Positions 18,675 to 28,661 of a stretch of 64,000 nt of DNA are shown one piece after another; positions within the stretch are counted from its first letter, which is position 1; each line of letters begins with the position of its first letter. The DNA lies in contig NZ_JABFCS010000001.1 of the NCBI RefSeq assembly GCF_013087525.1, positions 186,001 through 250,000 of the forward strand, written 5' to 3'. The stretch is from Ramlibacter montanisoli. GTDB taxonomy: Bacteria > Pseudomonadota > Gammaproteobacteria > Burkholderiales > Burkholderiaceae_C. Both the position numbers and the translations under genes were made by a program. The notes beneath the pieces are model-generated. The model saw nothing but the letters and a program-made list of their open reading frames with translations, was not told where the DNA came from and did no database searches.

Positions 18675-21600
18675 TCAGTGCTGGTGCGGGGCCGCGGGCA
18701 GGGGGCGCGCGTCGGCGCCGCCGCCCGCCGGCACCGGCAGGTCGATGTGGGTGGAAGGCTGGTGCTGGCGCAAGGGCCGGTTGCCCGCCAGCCGGCGCAG
18801 CGCCACGTAGAACACCGGCGTGAGGAACAGCCCGAAGGCCGTCACGCCGATCATTCCCGCGAACACCGCCACGCCCATGGCCTGCCGCATCTCGGAGCCC
18901 GCGCCGGTGGACAGCACCAGCGGCAGCACGCCCATCACGAAGGCCAGCGAGGTCATGAGGATCGGGCGCAGCCGCAGCTTCGCGGCCTCCAGCGCCGCCT
19001 GCACGGGCGTGCGTCCCGCGAACTCCAGCTCGCGCGCGAATTCCACGATCAGGATCGCGTTCTTCGCCGACAGCCCCACCAGCACCATCAGGCCGATCTG
19101 GGTGAACATGTTGTTGTCGCCGCCGGAGATCCACACGCCGGTCATCGCCGCCAGCAGGCCCATGGGCACGATCAGGATGATGGACAGCGGCAGCGTCAGG
19201 CTTTCGTACTGCGCCGCGAGCACCAGGAACACCAGCAGGATGGCCAGCGGGAACACCCACACCGCGGAGTTGCCGGCCAGGATCTCCTGGTAGGTCAGGT
19301 CGGTCCACTCGAATGCCATGCCGGGCGGCAGCGTCTCGGCGGCGATGCGCTCGATGGCGGCCTGCGCCTGGTGCGAGGAGAAGCCGGGCGCGGGGCCGCC
19401 GTTGATGTCGGCGGTGAGGTAGCCGTTGTAGCGCATGGCGCGCTCGGGCCCGTAGCTTTCGCTCACCTTCATCAGCGCCGCCAGCGGCACCATCTCGCCG
19501 GTGGACGAGCGCACCTTGAGCGCGCCCACGTCCTCCGGCCGGGCGCGGTAGGCGGCGTCCGCCTGCACGCGCACCGAGTACGTGCGGCCGAACTTGTTGA
19601 AGTCGTTCACGTACAGGCTGCCCAGGTAGATCTGCATGGTGTCGAAGATGTCCTGCACCGGCACGCCGAGCTGGCGCGCCTTGGTGCGGTCGATGTCGGC
19701 CCACAGCTGCGGCACGTTCACCTGCCAGCTGGTGAACAGCCCGGCCAGCTCCGGCGCCTGCGACGCCTTGCCCATGAAGGCCTTCACCGCCGCATCCATC
19801 GCGTCGTAGCCGAGCGAGGCGCGGTCCTCCAGCTGCAGCTTGAAGCCGCCGGTGGTGCCTATGCCCTGGACGGGCGGCGGCGGGAACATCACGATGAAGG
19901 CGTCCTGGATGCCGCCGAAAGCCTGGTTCAGCTGCATGGCCACCGCGGCACCGCTCTGGTCGTCGCGCCGGCGCTGCTCGAAGGGCTTGAGCATCGCGAA
20001 CACGATCCCCGAGTTGGAGCTGTTGGTGAAGCCGTTGATGGACAGGCCGGGGAAGGCCAGCGTGTTCTCCACGTTGGGGTTCTGCTGCGCGATCTCGCCC
20101 ATGCGGCGGATCACCGCCTCGGTGCGGTCCAGCGTGGCGCCGTCCGGCAGCTGCGCGAAGCCGATCAGGTACTGCTTGTCCTGCGCCGGCACGAAGCCGC
20201 CCGGCACCGCCTTGAACACGCCGAAGGTGGCGACCGCCAGCACCGCGTAGAGGCCCAGCATCAGCGCCTTGCGGCCGATCACGCCGCGCAGCCCCTGGCC
20301 GTAGGCCTGGGCGCCGCGGCCGAAGGCGCGGTTGAAGCCGCGGAACAGCCAGCCGAGCCAGCGGTCCATGAAGCGGGTGAGCGCGTCGCGCGGCTGGTCG
20401 TGGCCGCGCAGCAGCAGTGCCGCCAGCGCCGGCGAGAGCGTGAGCGAGTTGATCGCCGAGATCACCGTGGAGATCGCGATCGTCACGGCGAACTGCCGGT
20501 AGAACTGGCCCGTCAGGCCGCTGATGAAGGCCAGCGGAATGAACACCGCCGCCAGCACCAGTGCGATGGCGATGATGGGGCCGGACACTTCCCGCATGGC
20601 CTGGTAGGACGCTTCCAGCGGCGTCAGCCCCGCCTCGATGTTGCGCTCCACGTTCTCCACCACCACGATGGCGTCGTCCACCACGATGCCGATGGCCAGC
20701 ACCAGCCCGAACAGGCTCAATGCGTTGATCGAGAACCCGAGCAGGTGCAGCACGGCGAAGGTGCCCACCACCGACACCGGCACCGCCAGCAGCGGGATGA
20801 TGGACGCGCGCCAGGTCTGCAGGAACAGGATCACCACCAGCACCACCAGCGCGATCGCCTCCAGCAGCGTCTGCACCACCGACTTGATGGAAGCGCGCAC
20901 GAACTGCGTGGGGTCGTAGGCGATGCGGTACTCCACGCCTTCGGGCATGGTGCGGGCGATCTCCTGCATGGTGGCGCGCACCTGCGCCGAGATCTCCAGC
21001 GCGTTCGAGCCGGGGGCCTGGAACACGCCGATGCCCACGGCCGGCTGGTTGTCCAGCAGCGAACGCAGCGAGTAGTCGGCCGCACCCAGCTCCAGCCGCG
21101 ACACGTCGCGCAGCCGCGTCACGGCGCCGCCGGCATCGGTCTTGACGATGATGTCGGCGAACTGGTCTTCGGTGGTCAGGCGCCCTTGCGCGTTGATCGA
21201 CAGCTGGCGGTCGATGCCGGGCAGCCCGGGCGATGCACCCACCACGCCGGCCGCGGCCTGCACGTTCTGGCCGCGCACGGCGGCCACCACGTCGCCCGCG
21301 GACAGGCTGCGCTGCGCGACCTTCTGCGGATCGAGCCAGATGCGCATGGCGTACTCGCCGCCGCCCCAGATGCCCACCTGCCCCACGCCCTGGATGCGCT
21401 CGAGGCGGTCCTTGACATTGAGCACCGCGTAGTTGCGCAGGTAGTCCATGCCGTAGCGGCCGTTGGGCGACACCAGGTGCACGACCATCGTGATGTCCGG
21501 CGAGCTCTTGACCGTCGACAGGCCGAGTCGCCGCACTTCTTCCGGCAGACGGGGCTCGGCCTGGGACACGCGGTTCTGCACCAGCTGCTGCGCCTTGTCC

Positions 21601-21905
21601 GGGTCGGTGCCCAGGCGGAAGGTGACGTTGAGCGTGAGCAGGCCGTCGGTGGTGGCCTGGCTGCTCATGTAGAGCATGCCTTCCACGCCGTTGATGGCCT
21701 CCTCCAGCGGGGTGGCCACCGTCTCGGCGATCACCTTCGGGTTGGCGCCGGGGTAGTTGGCGCGCACCACCACCGTGGGCGGCACCACCTCCGGGTATTC
21801 GGAGATCGGCAGGCCGCGCAGGGCGATCAGGCCCGCAAGGAAGATCAGCACCGACAGCACGCCCGCGAAGATGGGGCGGTCGATGAAGAAGCGAGAGAAG
21901 TTCAT
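18675..21905 (-). CDS. bpeF: RND multidrug efflux pump, inner-membrane subunit (BpeF/CeoB/OqxB/MexF type)
   Basis: 1076 residues, intact, of the HAE1 RND family: a first membrane helix (FFIDRPIFAGVLSVLIFLAG), two large periplasmic loops and twelve helices. The proton-relay acidic pair is in TM4 (LAIGIVVDDAIVVVENVERN). GGFVPAQDKQYLIGFAQLPDGA and GISIN-type segments (FPGLSINGFTNSSNSG) are characteristic of the MexF/OqxB/BpeF branch, which exports chloramphenicol, trimethoprim and quinolones. Drug specificity here is inferred from the branch only. It starts 19 bp after the adaptor gene. Confidence 0.93.
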   Translation of the reverse strand: MNFSRFFIDRPIFAGVLSVLIFLAGLIALRGLPISEYPEVVPPTVVVRANYPGANPKVIAETVATPLEEAINGVEGMLYMSSQATTDGLLTLNVTFRLGTDPDKAQQLVQNRVSQAEPRLPEEVRRLGLSTVKSSPDITMVVHLVSPNGRYGMDYLRNYAVLNVKDRLERIQGVGQVGIWGGGEYAMRIWLDPQKVAQRSLSAGDVVAAVRGQNVQAAAGVVGASPGLPGIDRQLSINAQGRLTTEDQFADIIVKTDAGGAVTRLRDVSRLELGAADYSLRSLLDNQPAVGIGVFQAPGSNALEISAQVRATMQEIARTMPEGVEYRIAYDPTQFVRASIKSVVQTLLEAIALVVLVVILFLQTWRASIIPLLAVPVSVVGTFAVLHLLGFSINALSLFGLVLAIGIVVDDAIVVVENVERNIEAGLTPLEASYQAMREVSGPIIAIALVLAAVFIPLAFISGLTGQFYRQFAVTIAISTVISAINSLTLSPALAALLLRGHDQPRDALTRFMDRWLGWLFRGFNRAFGRGAQAYGQGLRGVIGRKALMLGLYAVLAVATFGVFKAVPGGFVPAQDKQYLIGFAQLPDGATLDRTEAVIRRMGEIAQQNPNVENTLAFPGLSINGFTNSSNSGIVFAMLKPFEQRRRDDQSGAAVAMQLNQAFGGIQDAFIVMFPPPPVQGIGTTGGFKLQLEDRASLGYDAMDAAVKAFMGKASQAPELAGLFTSWQVNVPQLWADIDRTKARQLGVPVQDIFDTMQIYLGSLYVNDFNKFGRTYSVRVQADAAYRARPEDVGALKVRSSTGEMVPLAALMKVSESYGPERAMRYNGYLTADINGGPAPGFSSHQAQAAIERIAAETLPPGMAFEWTDLTYQEILAGNSAVWVFPLAILLVFLVLAAQYESLTLPLSIILIVPMGLLAAMTGVWISGGDNNMFTQIGLMVLVGLSAKNAILIVEFARELEFAGRTPVQAALEAAKLRLRPILMTSLAFVMGVLPLVLSTGAGSEMRQAMGVAVFAGMIGVTAFGLFLTPVFYVALRRLAGNRPLRQHQPSTHIDLPVPAGGGADARPLPAAPHQH

Positions 21906-21924
21906 GGCATCCGCTCCCTGAGGC

Positions 21925-23138
21925 TCACTTGGCGGCGACGGCCTGCGCCGCCGCTTCGGGGCGCGCCGCCATCTCCACCATCTGCGGCTGCACCACGGCG
22001 CCGGGGCGCACGCGCTGCAGGCCGTTGACGACGATGCGCTCGCCGGGCTGCAGGCCGCTGCGCACCACGCGCAGGCCGTCCACCGGCGCGCCGAGCGCGA
22101 TTTCGCGGTATTCCGCCTTGTCGCCCGCGCCCACCACCAGCACGAACTTCTTGTCCTGGTCGGTGCCGACGGCGCGCTCGCTCACCAGCAGCACGCGCGC
22201 CGGCTTGGGCTGCCCCATGCGGATGCGCGCGAACTGGCCGGGGATGAGGCTGCCGTCCCGGTTGTCGAAGGCGGCGCGCACGCGGATCGTCCCGCTGCGT
22301 GCGTCGACCTGGTTGTCGATCAGCTGCAGCCGGCCCTCGTGGGCCTGGTCGCCGGCGGCGCCCGTTTCCATGCGCACCGGGATGCGCTCGATCAGCTGGC
22401 GCGCGCTGGCGCCGCTGGGCAGCTCGCGCAGCGCGCGCACGATGGTCTGCTCGTCGGCCTCGAAGCTCGCGTAGATGGGGCTGACCGAAACCAGCGTGGT
22501 GAGCACCGGCGCGCCCGGGCCGGCCGCGACCAGGTTGCCGACGGTCACTTCCAGCCGGCCGATGCGGCCGGCCACCGGCGCGCGCACCTGCGTGTACGAC
22601 AGGCTCAGGCGCGCGGCCTGCAGCTGCGCCTGCGCCGCGCGCAGGTTCGCCTCGGCTTCGCGCAGCGCGTTGACGCGCTCGTCCACCTCGCGCTGGGCGA
22701 TCGCGCTTTCCTCCCACAGGCGGCGCGCGCGGGCGTGCTCGCTGCTCGCGTTCGTCAGGCGGGCCTGCGCCGCGGCGACCTGCGCTTCCGCGCGTTCGGC
22801 TTCCGCCGCATAGGGGCGGGGTCGATGCTGACCAGCAGGTCGCCGCGCTGCACGATGGCGCCTTCGCGGAAGTGCACGGCCTGCACGGCACCGGCGACGC
22901 GCGAACGCACGTCGACGCGTTCGACGGCTTCGAGCCGGCCGGAGAACTCGTCCCAGGTGGTCACGTCGCGCTCGGCGACGGTGGCCACCGACACGGGGAC
23001 GGCGGGCGGCGCGCTGGCGGGCGCACCGGCGCGGGCGCCGCCTTGCGGCGTGAGCACGATGGCGCTGGCGGCGGCGATGGCGGTCACGCTGGCGGCAATC
23101 CACCAGGGGTAGGACAGGCGTTGGATCAGTTTCTTCAT
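21925..23138 (-). CDS. bpeE: RND efflux periplasmic adaptor (BpeE/CeoA-like), one frame break
   Basis: A membrane-fusion protein with an N-terminal membrane anchor (PWWIAASVTAIAAASAIVL), a split lipoyl domain (VDVRSRVAGAVQAVHF and YTQVRAPVAGRIGRLEVTVG) around a coiled coil rich in Ala/Glu/Arg, and beta-barrel and proximal domains (IRVRAAFDNRDGSLIPGQFARI). It bridges pump and channel. The frame breaks near 22818 in a run of C (SIDPAP|YAAEAERAEAQ), most likely a dropped base. The ATG at 23138 starts MKKLIQRLSY. It belongs to the leftward operon llpE-adaptor-pump-channel. Confidence 0.87.
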
Positions 23139-23242
23139 TTCGGTTTCCTCGCGGAGCTTTCTGGAATCAGGGGACGAGTGCATCCCGGCCGTGCCAATGT
23201 CAGGCTTGCCACGATGGGAAGGTCAAGGGGGTGGCCGGGGCG

Positions 23243-24067
23243 CTAGCCGGGCGGGGGCATCGGCGGCTGGAAGAACTCGGTCAGCCAGCCTTTCGCCTGG
23301 CCGGCGCAAGGACAGTCGTCGGTCGCTGCCTGCTCCAGGGATTCGGGCCAGCCGGTGGGCACCTGCAGCATCGCGCAGGTGACGTCGACGCCGGCGGCGC
23401 GCAGGCGGCGCGCGTAGGTTCCGGCCTCGTCGCGCATGGGATCGTCCGCGCCGGTCAGCACCAGCGTGCGCGGCAGGTCCACCAGGCGCTGCGCGCGGCC
23501 GGGCACCGCATAAGGATGTTCCGCGTCCATGGGGCCGCGCAGGTAGTTCTCCCAGCCCTGCGCCCAGCGGCATTCGAGCTGTTCGCCCAGCTTGTCGCGC
23601 AGCGAGGGCGTGGCCGTGCACGGATCCAGCATGGGCGCGACCAGCACCTGGCCGGCGAGCGGAGGATGCCGGCGGTCGCGCGCCATCATCGCCACGGCCG
23701 CGGCCAGGTTGCCGCCCGCCTCCTCGCCCGCCACGTACAGCGGCGCATCGCGGCCGGCCAGGGCGGTGCGCTGGCGGTACAGCCATTCGAGCGTCGCGTA
23801 AGCCGCCTCCGCCGCATCCGGGAAGCGGTGCTGCGGGGCCAGCGGGTAGTCGAAGGAAGCGACCACTGCGCCGGCCGCAGCGATGAGGGTGGCGAGCTGC
23901 TCGCCGCTGTCCAGGTCACCCGTGGTGAAGCTGCCGCCATGCAGGTGCAGCACCAGGGGCAGGGTCTTGCCGCGCACCTTGGTGCCCCAGACGCGCACGT
24001 CCCGGCCCAGCCCGGGCACGGGGAGCGTGCGGAACGCGGTGGAGGACGCAGGAGCAGCCATGGGCAT
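23243..24067 (-). CDS. llpE: LlpE-like alpha/beta hydrolase homologue lacking the catalytic Ser and His
   Basis: A 274-residue protein of the hormone-sensitive-lipase fold: oxyanion motif LHLHGGSFTTG, strand SFDYPLAPQHRFPDA, and the acid region LTGADDPMRDEAG. At the nucleophile elbow, where the family has GDSAGGN, this protein reads GEEAGGN, with Glu at the Ser position (codon 23720-23722). The C-terminal catalytic His is also absent: the region reads LQVPTGWPESLEQ. It should therefore not be an esterase. It heads the efflux operon 104 bp before the adaptor, exactly the place of llpE (lipase-like protein) in Burkholderia bpeEF-oprC and ceo operons, where its function is unknown. A noncatalytic ligand-binding role is my inference. 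Confidence 0.82.
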   Translation of the reverse strand: MPMAAPASSTAFRTLPVPGLGRDVRVWGTKVRGKTLPLVLHLHGGSFTTGDLDSGEQLATLIAAAGAVVASFDYPLAPQHRFPDAAEAAYATLEWLYRQRTALAGRDAPLYVAGEEAGGNLAAAVAMMARDRRHPPLAGQVLVAPMLDPCTATPSLRDKLGEQLECRWAQGWENYLRGPMDAEHPYAVPGRAQRLVDLPRTLVLTGADDPMRDEAGTYARRLRAAGVDVTCAMLQVPTGWPESLEQAATDDCPCAGQAKGWLTEFFQPPMPPPG

Positions 24068-24113
24068 GAAGGATAGGCATGCAGGCTCTGCGGATAAAGG
24101 GGCCGGCCACCAG

Positions 24114-24138
24114 TTGTCTGTTTCCGGCCGGTGAACAA
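24114..24138. promoter_or_regulatory. Candidate LysR dyad TTGT-N17-ACAA between llpE and its regulator
   Basis: TTGT at 24114-24117 and ACAA at 24135-24138 are inverted relative to each other across 17 bp in the 142-bp gap between the divergent llpE and LysR genes. LysR proteins of the BpeT/CeoR kind act from this gap. The arms are only 4 bp, so the exact site is uncertain. Confidence 0.3.
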
Positions 24139-24209
24139 TGGCGGCCTGGAGAAGAACCGGCCCACCAGGCCAACATACCAGCGCCCACCAGGCGCACAGG
24201 AGAGAGGGA

Positions 24210-25123
24210 ATGGACAGGATCCAGGCCATGCAGGTGTTCGCGCGCGTGGTGGAAACCGGCAGCTTCACGCGCGCGGCCGAATCGCTGAACCTGCCGAAGG
24301 GCTCGGTCACAAGCTGGTGCAGCAGCTCGAGGCGCGGCTGAAGGTGCGGCTGCTGAACCGCACGACGCGGCAGGTCACCGTGACCGCCGACGGCGCCGCC
24401 TATTACGAGCGCACGTCCCGCGTGCTGAACGACCTGGAGGACATCGAGGCGAGCATGGGCAATGCGCAGGCGAACCCCAGCGGGCGCCTGCGCGTGGACG
24501 TGGGCACCTCGGTGGCGCGGCTGATCGTGATCCCGGCCCTGCCGGAGTTCTATCGCCGCTATCCCGACATCCAGGTTGACCTGGGCGTCACCGACCGGCC
24601 GGTGGACCTGATCAGCGACAACGTGGACTGCGTCATTCGCGGCGGCGAGCTGGTGGAGCAGTCGCTGGTGGCGCGCCGCGTGGGCAACATGCGGCTGGTG
24701 ACGGTGGCGGCGCCCTCGTACCTGCGCGAGCACGGCACGCCGCAGCACCCCTCGGAGCTGGAGTTCGACGGCCACCGCACGGTGAACTACTTCTCCACCC
24801 GCACCGGCCGGCCGTATCCGCACGTGTTCGAACGCGACGGGGAAAAGCTGGAGTTGTCGGGGCGCTACCGGCTGGCGGTCAACGAGGCGAACGCGCACAC
24901 GGCCGCCGTGCTGGCCGGCCTGGGCGTGTCCCAGGTGGCGCTGTTCGGTGCCGCGCCGCACCTGCGCAGCGGCGAACTGGTGCAGGTGCTGGCCGACTGG
25001 ACGCGGCCCGCCATCCCGCTGCACATCGTCTACCCGCCCAACCGCCACGTCAGCGCCAAGGTGCGTGCCTTCGTGGAATGGGTGGTGGACCTGTTCGAGG
25101 CGCAGGACCACGTGCGCGCCTGA
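24210..25123 (+). CDS. bpeT: LysR-family regulator of the efflux operon (BpeT/CeoR-like), one frame break
   Basis: The winged helix is recognisable across a break near 24310: MDRIQAMQVFARVVETGSF, then AAESLNLPKGSVT, then KLVQQLEARLKVRLLNRTTR. A missing C in GTCACC causes the shift. The effector domain follows (VDVGTSVARLIVIPALPEFY, DLISDNVDCVIRGGELVEQS, VAPSYL-type loop). About 304 residues. Divergent from llpE, as bpeT/ceoR are from their operons; these regulators respond to salicylate or antibiotics in Burkholderia. The ATG at 24210 follows AGAGAGGG. Confidence 0.85.
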
Positions 25124-25138
25124 GCGGGCGCCACGCGG

Positions 25139-25200
25139 ACCCAACCCGGACCGAACCGGGACCCTCGCGGGACGACGCCGCAACGCCCGATCCCTAGGCT
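25139..25200 (+). promoter_or_regulatory. Activator-type promoter, site 1: 11-bp direct repeats, GGACGAC box and -10
   Basis: Two head-to-tail 11-mers, ACCCAACCCGG (25139-25149) and ACCGAACCGGG (25150-25160), continue into ACC. After five bases and one G comes GGACGAC (25170-25176), then 18 bp, then TAGGCT (25195-25200). Near-identical arrangements with the same spacings occur at 28592-28653 and, on the other strand, 40125-40175. Eleven-base direct repeats are the usual binding layout for OmpR-type winged helices, and such a domain heads the regulator at 25659-28536. This copy faces the DUF4148 gene at 25297. Confidence 0.7.
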
Positions 25201-25296
25201 ACATGCATGGCCGAAATCCAGATCCCTTCGGTGTCCGCCCGGCACGGCCAAGCCGGGAAATGTCCGGACGCCGTGCATGTTCCAAAGGAAAACACC

Positions 25297-25644
25297 ATGC
25301 AACGCCTCGTCATCACCGCCGTCCTCGTCGCCGGCTTCGCGGGCTCCGCCTTCGCCGAATCCCCCAACGCCGTCCCCGAGGCGCCCTTCGTGTCGACGAA
25401 GACGGTCGCCGAGGTGCAGGCCGAACTGGCCGCCTACCAGCGCGCCGGCGTGAACCCCTGGTCCGCCAGCTACAACCCGCTGCGCAGCTTCCGCAGCACG
25501 AACACGCGCGATGCGGTCACCGCGGACTACGTCGCTGCGCGCGAGCAGGTGCACGCCGTCACGGGCGAGGACAGCGGCGCGGAGTGGCTGCGCACGGCCG
25601 CCCGGCCCGCGCCGATTCCGCCGCGCGCGCTCGCGGGACGTTAA
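25297..25644 (+). CDS. Exported DUF4148-family small protein
   Basis: 115 residues: a signal peptide (MQRLVITAVLVAGFAGSAFA) and a short mature chain containing GVNPWSASYNPLRSFRST, then TRDAVTADYVAAREQV and TGEDSGAEWL. It matches the DUF4148 group of short periplasmic proteins that are abundant in Burkholderiales and have no known function. A paralogue with the same motif order is at 60260. The ATG at 25297 is chosen because the signal peptide starts there; an in-frame ATG at 25207 lies at the expected transcription start of promoter site 1. Regulated by that promoter if my reading is correct. Confidence 0.8.
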   Translation: MQRLVITAVLVAGFAGSAFAESPNAVPEAPFVSTKTVAEVQAELAAYQRAGVNPWSASYNPLRSFRSTNTRDAVTADYVAAREQVHAVTGEDSGAEWLRTAARPAPIPPRALAGR

Positions 25645-25658
25645 GCCTGGGAGGCGTC

Positions 25659-28536
25659 TTAGGGCGCGACCGATGCCACCGCGCGGATCTCCGCGATCCG
25701 CGGCGAGGGATCGCCCTCGTACAGCGCCAGCAGCTCGCGCAGCCGCGCGGGGTCGCTGGCCGGGTTGCGCCTTTGCTGCGCACCGGCCAGCGCCAGCAGT
25801 TCGAAGAAAGCGGATCCGTTAGCGCGCGCCAGTTCCAGTGCGGCGCGGATTGCTTCCGTGGCAGCCTCCTCCTCACCGGCCATCGCCAGCAGGTCCGCCC
25901 TTTGCGCCAGCAGGCCGGGCAGCACCATGTGCCCGCCGAGCCGCGTGGCCAGCGCGATGCCGGCCTCTGCCGACGCGCGCGCCTGCGCGACCTGGCCTGC
26001 TTCCAGGCAGGCCTGCACGTGGTGGTGGTGGTAGCCGCACAGGCCGAAGCGCATGCCGAGTTCCTCGGCGCTCTCGGCCGCCTCGCGCATCTCCCGCAGC
26101 CCTTCTTGCACCAGCCCGCGGGCGACGAGCGCCCGTCCGTGCAGCCAGGCGAAGTCGCTGCGGCCCGTGGGCAACCCATGCTCGCGGATCACCGCCAGCA
26201 GGCGCTCGGTGAGCTCGTACACGGTGTCGAACTCGCGCGCGAACGCGTGGAGGATCGCCTGCGCGGACAAGGCCGTGGTTTCGCTCAACGCATGCCGGTT
26301 GCACGCTGCGCGTGCGGCCGCGTGCTGCGCGAGTTCGCGCGCCCGTCGGGGCTGGCCGCTGAGCCAGCACGCCAGGGCCAGGCCGCTTTCCAGTGCGACG
26401 CCGGGATCCTGGACGAACTGCGAGGGCGCCAGGCGCAGTCCCTCGCGGGCGTGGATGTCCTGGGCGGCTTCCAGTTCGGCGAGCCCACCCCGGGTGTCGC
26501 CCTGGAGGATCTGGACAAAGCCCTCGGCCGTGCGTGACGCGAGACCCTGGCCTGCGTCGCCCGCGAGGGCGAGCCGCTTCATCTCGCCTGCGAGCGCGCG
26601 TGCCTGGGCGAATTCGCCCCGTGCGCAGTGCACCCACCAGGCGCCTTGCAGCGCGCGCGTCCAGGCCGGCGCCTGCTCCGCGCGCAAGGCGAGGGCGCGG
26701 CCGAACGCGGCCGCCACCTCCGGATCGGCCACCACGTGCAGGCGGGTCAGCGCCACGCCTTCCAGCACGCGCAATTCGAGTTCCAGTGCCGGCGCGAGCT
26801 GGCCCGCGGCCAGTGCCAGTGCGCGGCGCGCTGCCGCCAGCGCTTCGTGCGCCGCGCCGCGCTCGAGCGCGCGCGCCGACACGATGGCGAGCTGCTCCGC
26901 CGCGGACGTGGGCAACTGCCCCCGCTCGAAGTGCAAGGCGAGCTCCGCCGCCATGTCGGGTGCGGCCGCGGCATAGGCGGTGGCGAGCGCGGCCGCCCAC
27001 TGGCGGTGCCACTGCATCTTCTGCGCGGCCGGCACGCTTTCCAGCAGCACCTGGCGGTACATCGTGTGGCCGAAGGCGTAGCGCGAAGCGATCCTGCCAT
27101 CTGCCAGCGGCCGGGCCCCGGCCGATCGCAGCCAGCCCACGCGCCGGGTGGCGTCGTCCAGCAGCGCCTGCAGTGCGTCGGCCGGCGTGCCCAGCACCTC
27201 GGCCAGTGGAAGGTCGAGGAACTCCACGCCGCAAAGGCTCGCTGCCCCGAGCACGCGCCGGTAGTCGGGGGCAGCCGGCGGATCTGCGCATCGATCAGCC
27301 CCAGCACGTTGCGCGGCACGGTGAGCGCGCCGGGCTCCGGCACTTGCCAGCCGCCGCCATCGTGCCGCAGGGCGCCTGCACCCACCAGTTCGTCGACCAC
27401 GTTGACGACGAACAGCGGCAGCCCCGCGGTGTGCAGGTGCAGCGAATGCACGAAGCTCTCCGGCGGGGCGGCACCGAAGCGCTGCGCCAGGTAGGCTCCG
27501 ATGTCCGCTTCGGCCAGGAACTCCAGATCCACCTCCACGCTCAGGCGGCGCGTGCGTGCTGCTGGCGCAGGGCCGCGAGCGGATGATCCTCCAGGATCAG
27601 CTCGGTCTCCCGGAAGCTCCCGAGCAGCATCAGCGCCGCCGGCCCGCGGCGGTGCGCGAGGTAGCCGAGCAGCTGCACGGTGGCGTGGTCGCTCCAGTGC
27701 AGGTCCTCCAGCACCAGCAGCACGGGGCGTCGCGCGCCACGCGGTCGATCAGTTCGCCGAACTCGCGCAGCATGCGGTCCTGCGCGGCGCCGCCGGCTTC
27801 GTGCTGCAGCTTCAGGCGGTCCTCCTCGGAGAGGTACCAGGGCAGCTGCAGCAGCCAAGTGGGCGCCACCTCGCGCATGGTGCGAACCACCGCTTCGCCG
27901 CCGTCCGCCCGGCACAAGGCATTGAGCGCTTCCAGCACCGGCATGTAGGGCTCGCCGCTGCCGTAGTGTTCGATGCACTGGCCGAAGGCGACCCTGGCGC
28001 CGCAACCGCCCGTGAAGCGTTCGATCAGCGCGCTCTTGCCGGCCCCCGCTTCACCCAGCACGAACACCAGCTGGCGCTGCAGGCCGCGCGCCGCCGCCAG
28101 GCTGGCCTGCAGCCGGGCGAGCGCCGCGCCGCGGCCGACGAGCGATCCCGCTGCAGACCCGTCGGTTGGCCAGGCGATGGCCGACACGGCAGCAGGGCGC
28201 AGCAGCGGCGTCGTCCCGCACCGGGGCAATGAAGCGATAGCCGCGCCGCGGCGCGGTCTGGATGTAGCGCGATTCGCGCGCGTCGTCGCCCAGCGCGTGC
28301 CGCAGCTGGTTCACGACGTTCTTCAGTGCCGATTCGTTGATGTGCCGGTGTCCCCACACCGCATCGAGCAGCGCGTCCTTGGTCACCAGCTGGCCGGGGT
28401 GCCGCGCCAGTTCGCACAGCACCTGGAAGGCGCGCGGGGGCACGTCGACGGTCTCGCCGTTGCGATGCAGCTGTGCCTCCGCCTCGTCGATGCGGAACGG
28501 ACCGAACTGCAGTCGCAGCGGCTGTACCTGTTCCAT
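25659..28536 (-). CDS. Winged-helix STAND-ATPase TPR transcriptional regulator, four frame breaks
   Basis: About 958 residues after repair. Residues 5-100 form an OmpR/CadC-type DNA-binding domain (FQVLCELARHPGQLVTKDALLDAVWG, ESALKNVVNQLRHAL, YIQTAPRRGYRFIAP). A STAND-type ATPase follows, with Walker A GEAGAGKS and Walker B LLVLEDLHWSD, then a winged region (LIDAQIRRLP, YAFGHTMYRQVLLESVPAA). The C-terminal 500 residues are Ala-rich TPR-like helices. Frames shift near 28215, 27728, 27550 and 27268, all at G/C runs. No membrane helix is seen, so it is a cytoplasmic one-component regulator of the MalT/AfsR style that would sense a ligand or protein through the TPR part. It lies between DUF4148 and the divergent envelope/efflux operon. 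Confidence 0.85.
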
Positions 28537-28591
28537 GGAGCGGATTGTGCCAGCGCCCCCGAGCGGCGCAGCGCCGGGCGCCGCGCGGATG

Positions 28592-28653
28592 ACCGAACCG
28601 GGACCGAAGCGGGACCGCTGCAGGACGACACCCGTAGCGCCAGCGCAGAGACT
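28592..28653 (+). promoter_or_regulatory. Activator-type promoter, site 2, upstream of the envelope/efflux operon
   Basis: Two 11-mers, ACCGAACCGGG (28592-28602) and ACCGAAGCGGG (28603-28613), then ACC, five bases, A, GGACGAC (28623-28629), 18 bp and GAGACT (28648-28653) in the -10 position. All spacings equal those of sites 1 and 3. It lies in the 125-bp gap between the divergent regulator and the operon starting at 28662. A start point about 7 bp after the -10 would fall at 28660, so the first gene would have almost no leader. Confidence 0.7.
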
Positions 28654-28661
28654 TCGTCGCC

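Noticed and set aside
16797..22028. A 1743-codon open frame on the plus strand across the RND operon
   Set aside because: It is antisense to the clearly conserved pump, channel and adaptor, consists of His/Arg/Gly-rich low-complexity sequence with no domain, and is expected from strong G/C bias at third codon positions.
24068..24113. GGCCGGCC/CCGGCCGG repeats near 24101-24131 as operator
   Set aside because: Such GC palindromes are common by chance at this base composition.
25170..25200. GGACGAC...TAGGCT as an ECF sigma-factor promoter
   Set aside because: ECF -35 elements are usually GGAAC with a GTC-type -10; here the -10 is TAnnCT and tandem 11-bp repeats precede it, fitting an activator-dependent promoter better. 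Not excluded.
25207..25296. Upstream ATG at 25207 as start of the DUF4148 gene
   Set aside because: It would place 30 polar residues before a perfect signal peptide, and it lies at the predicted transcription start.
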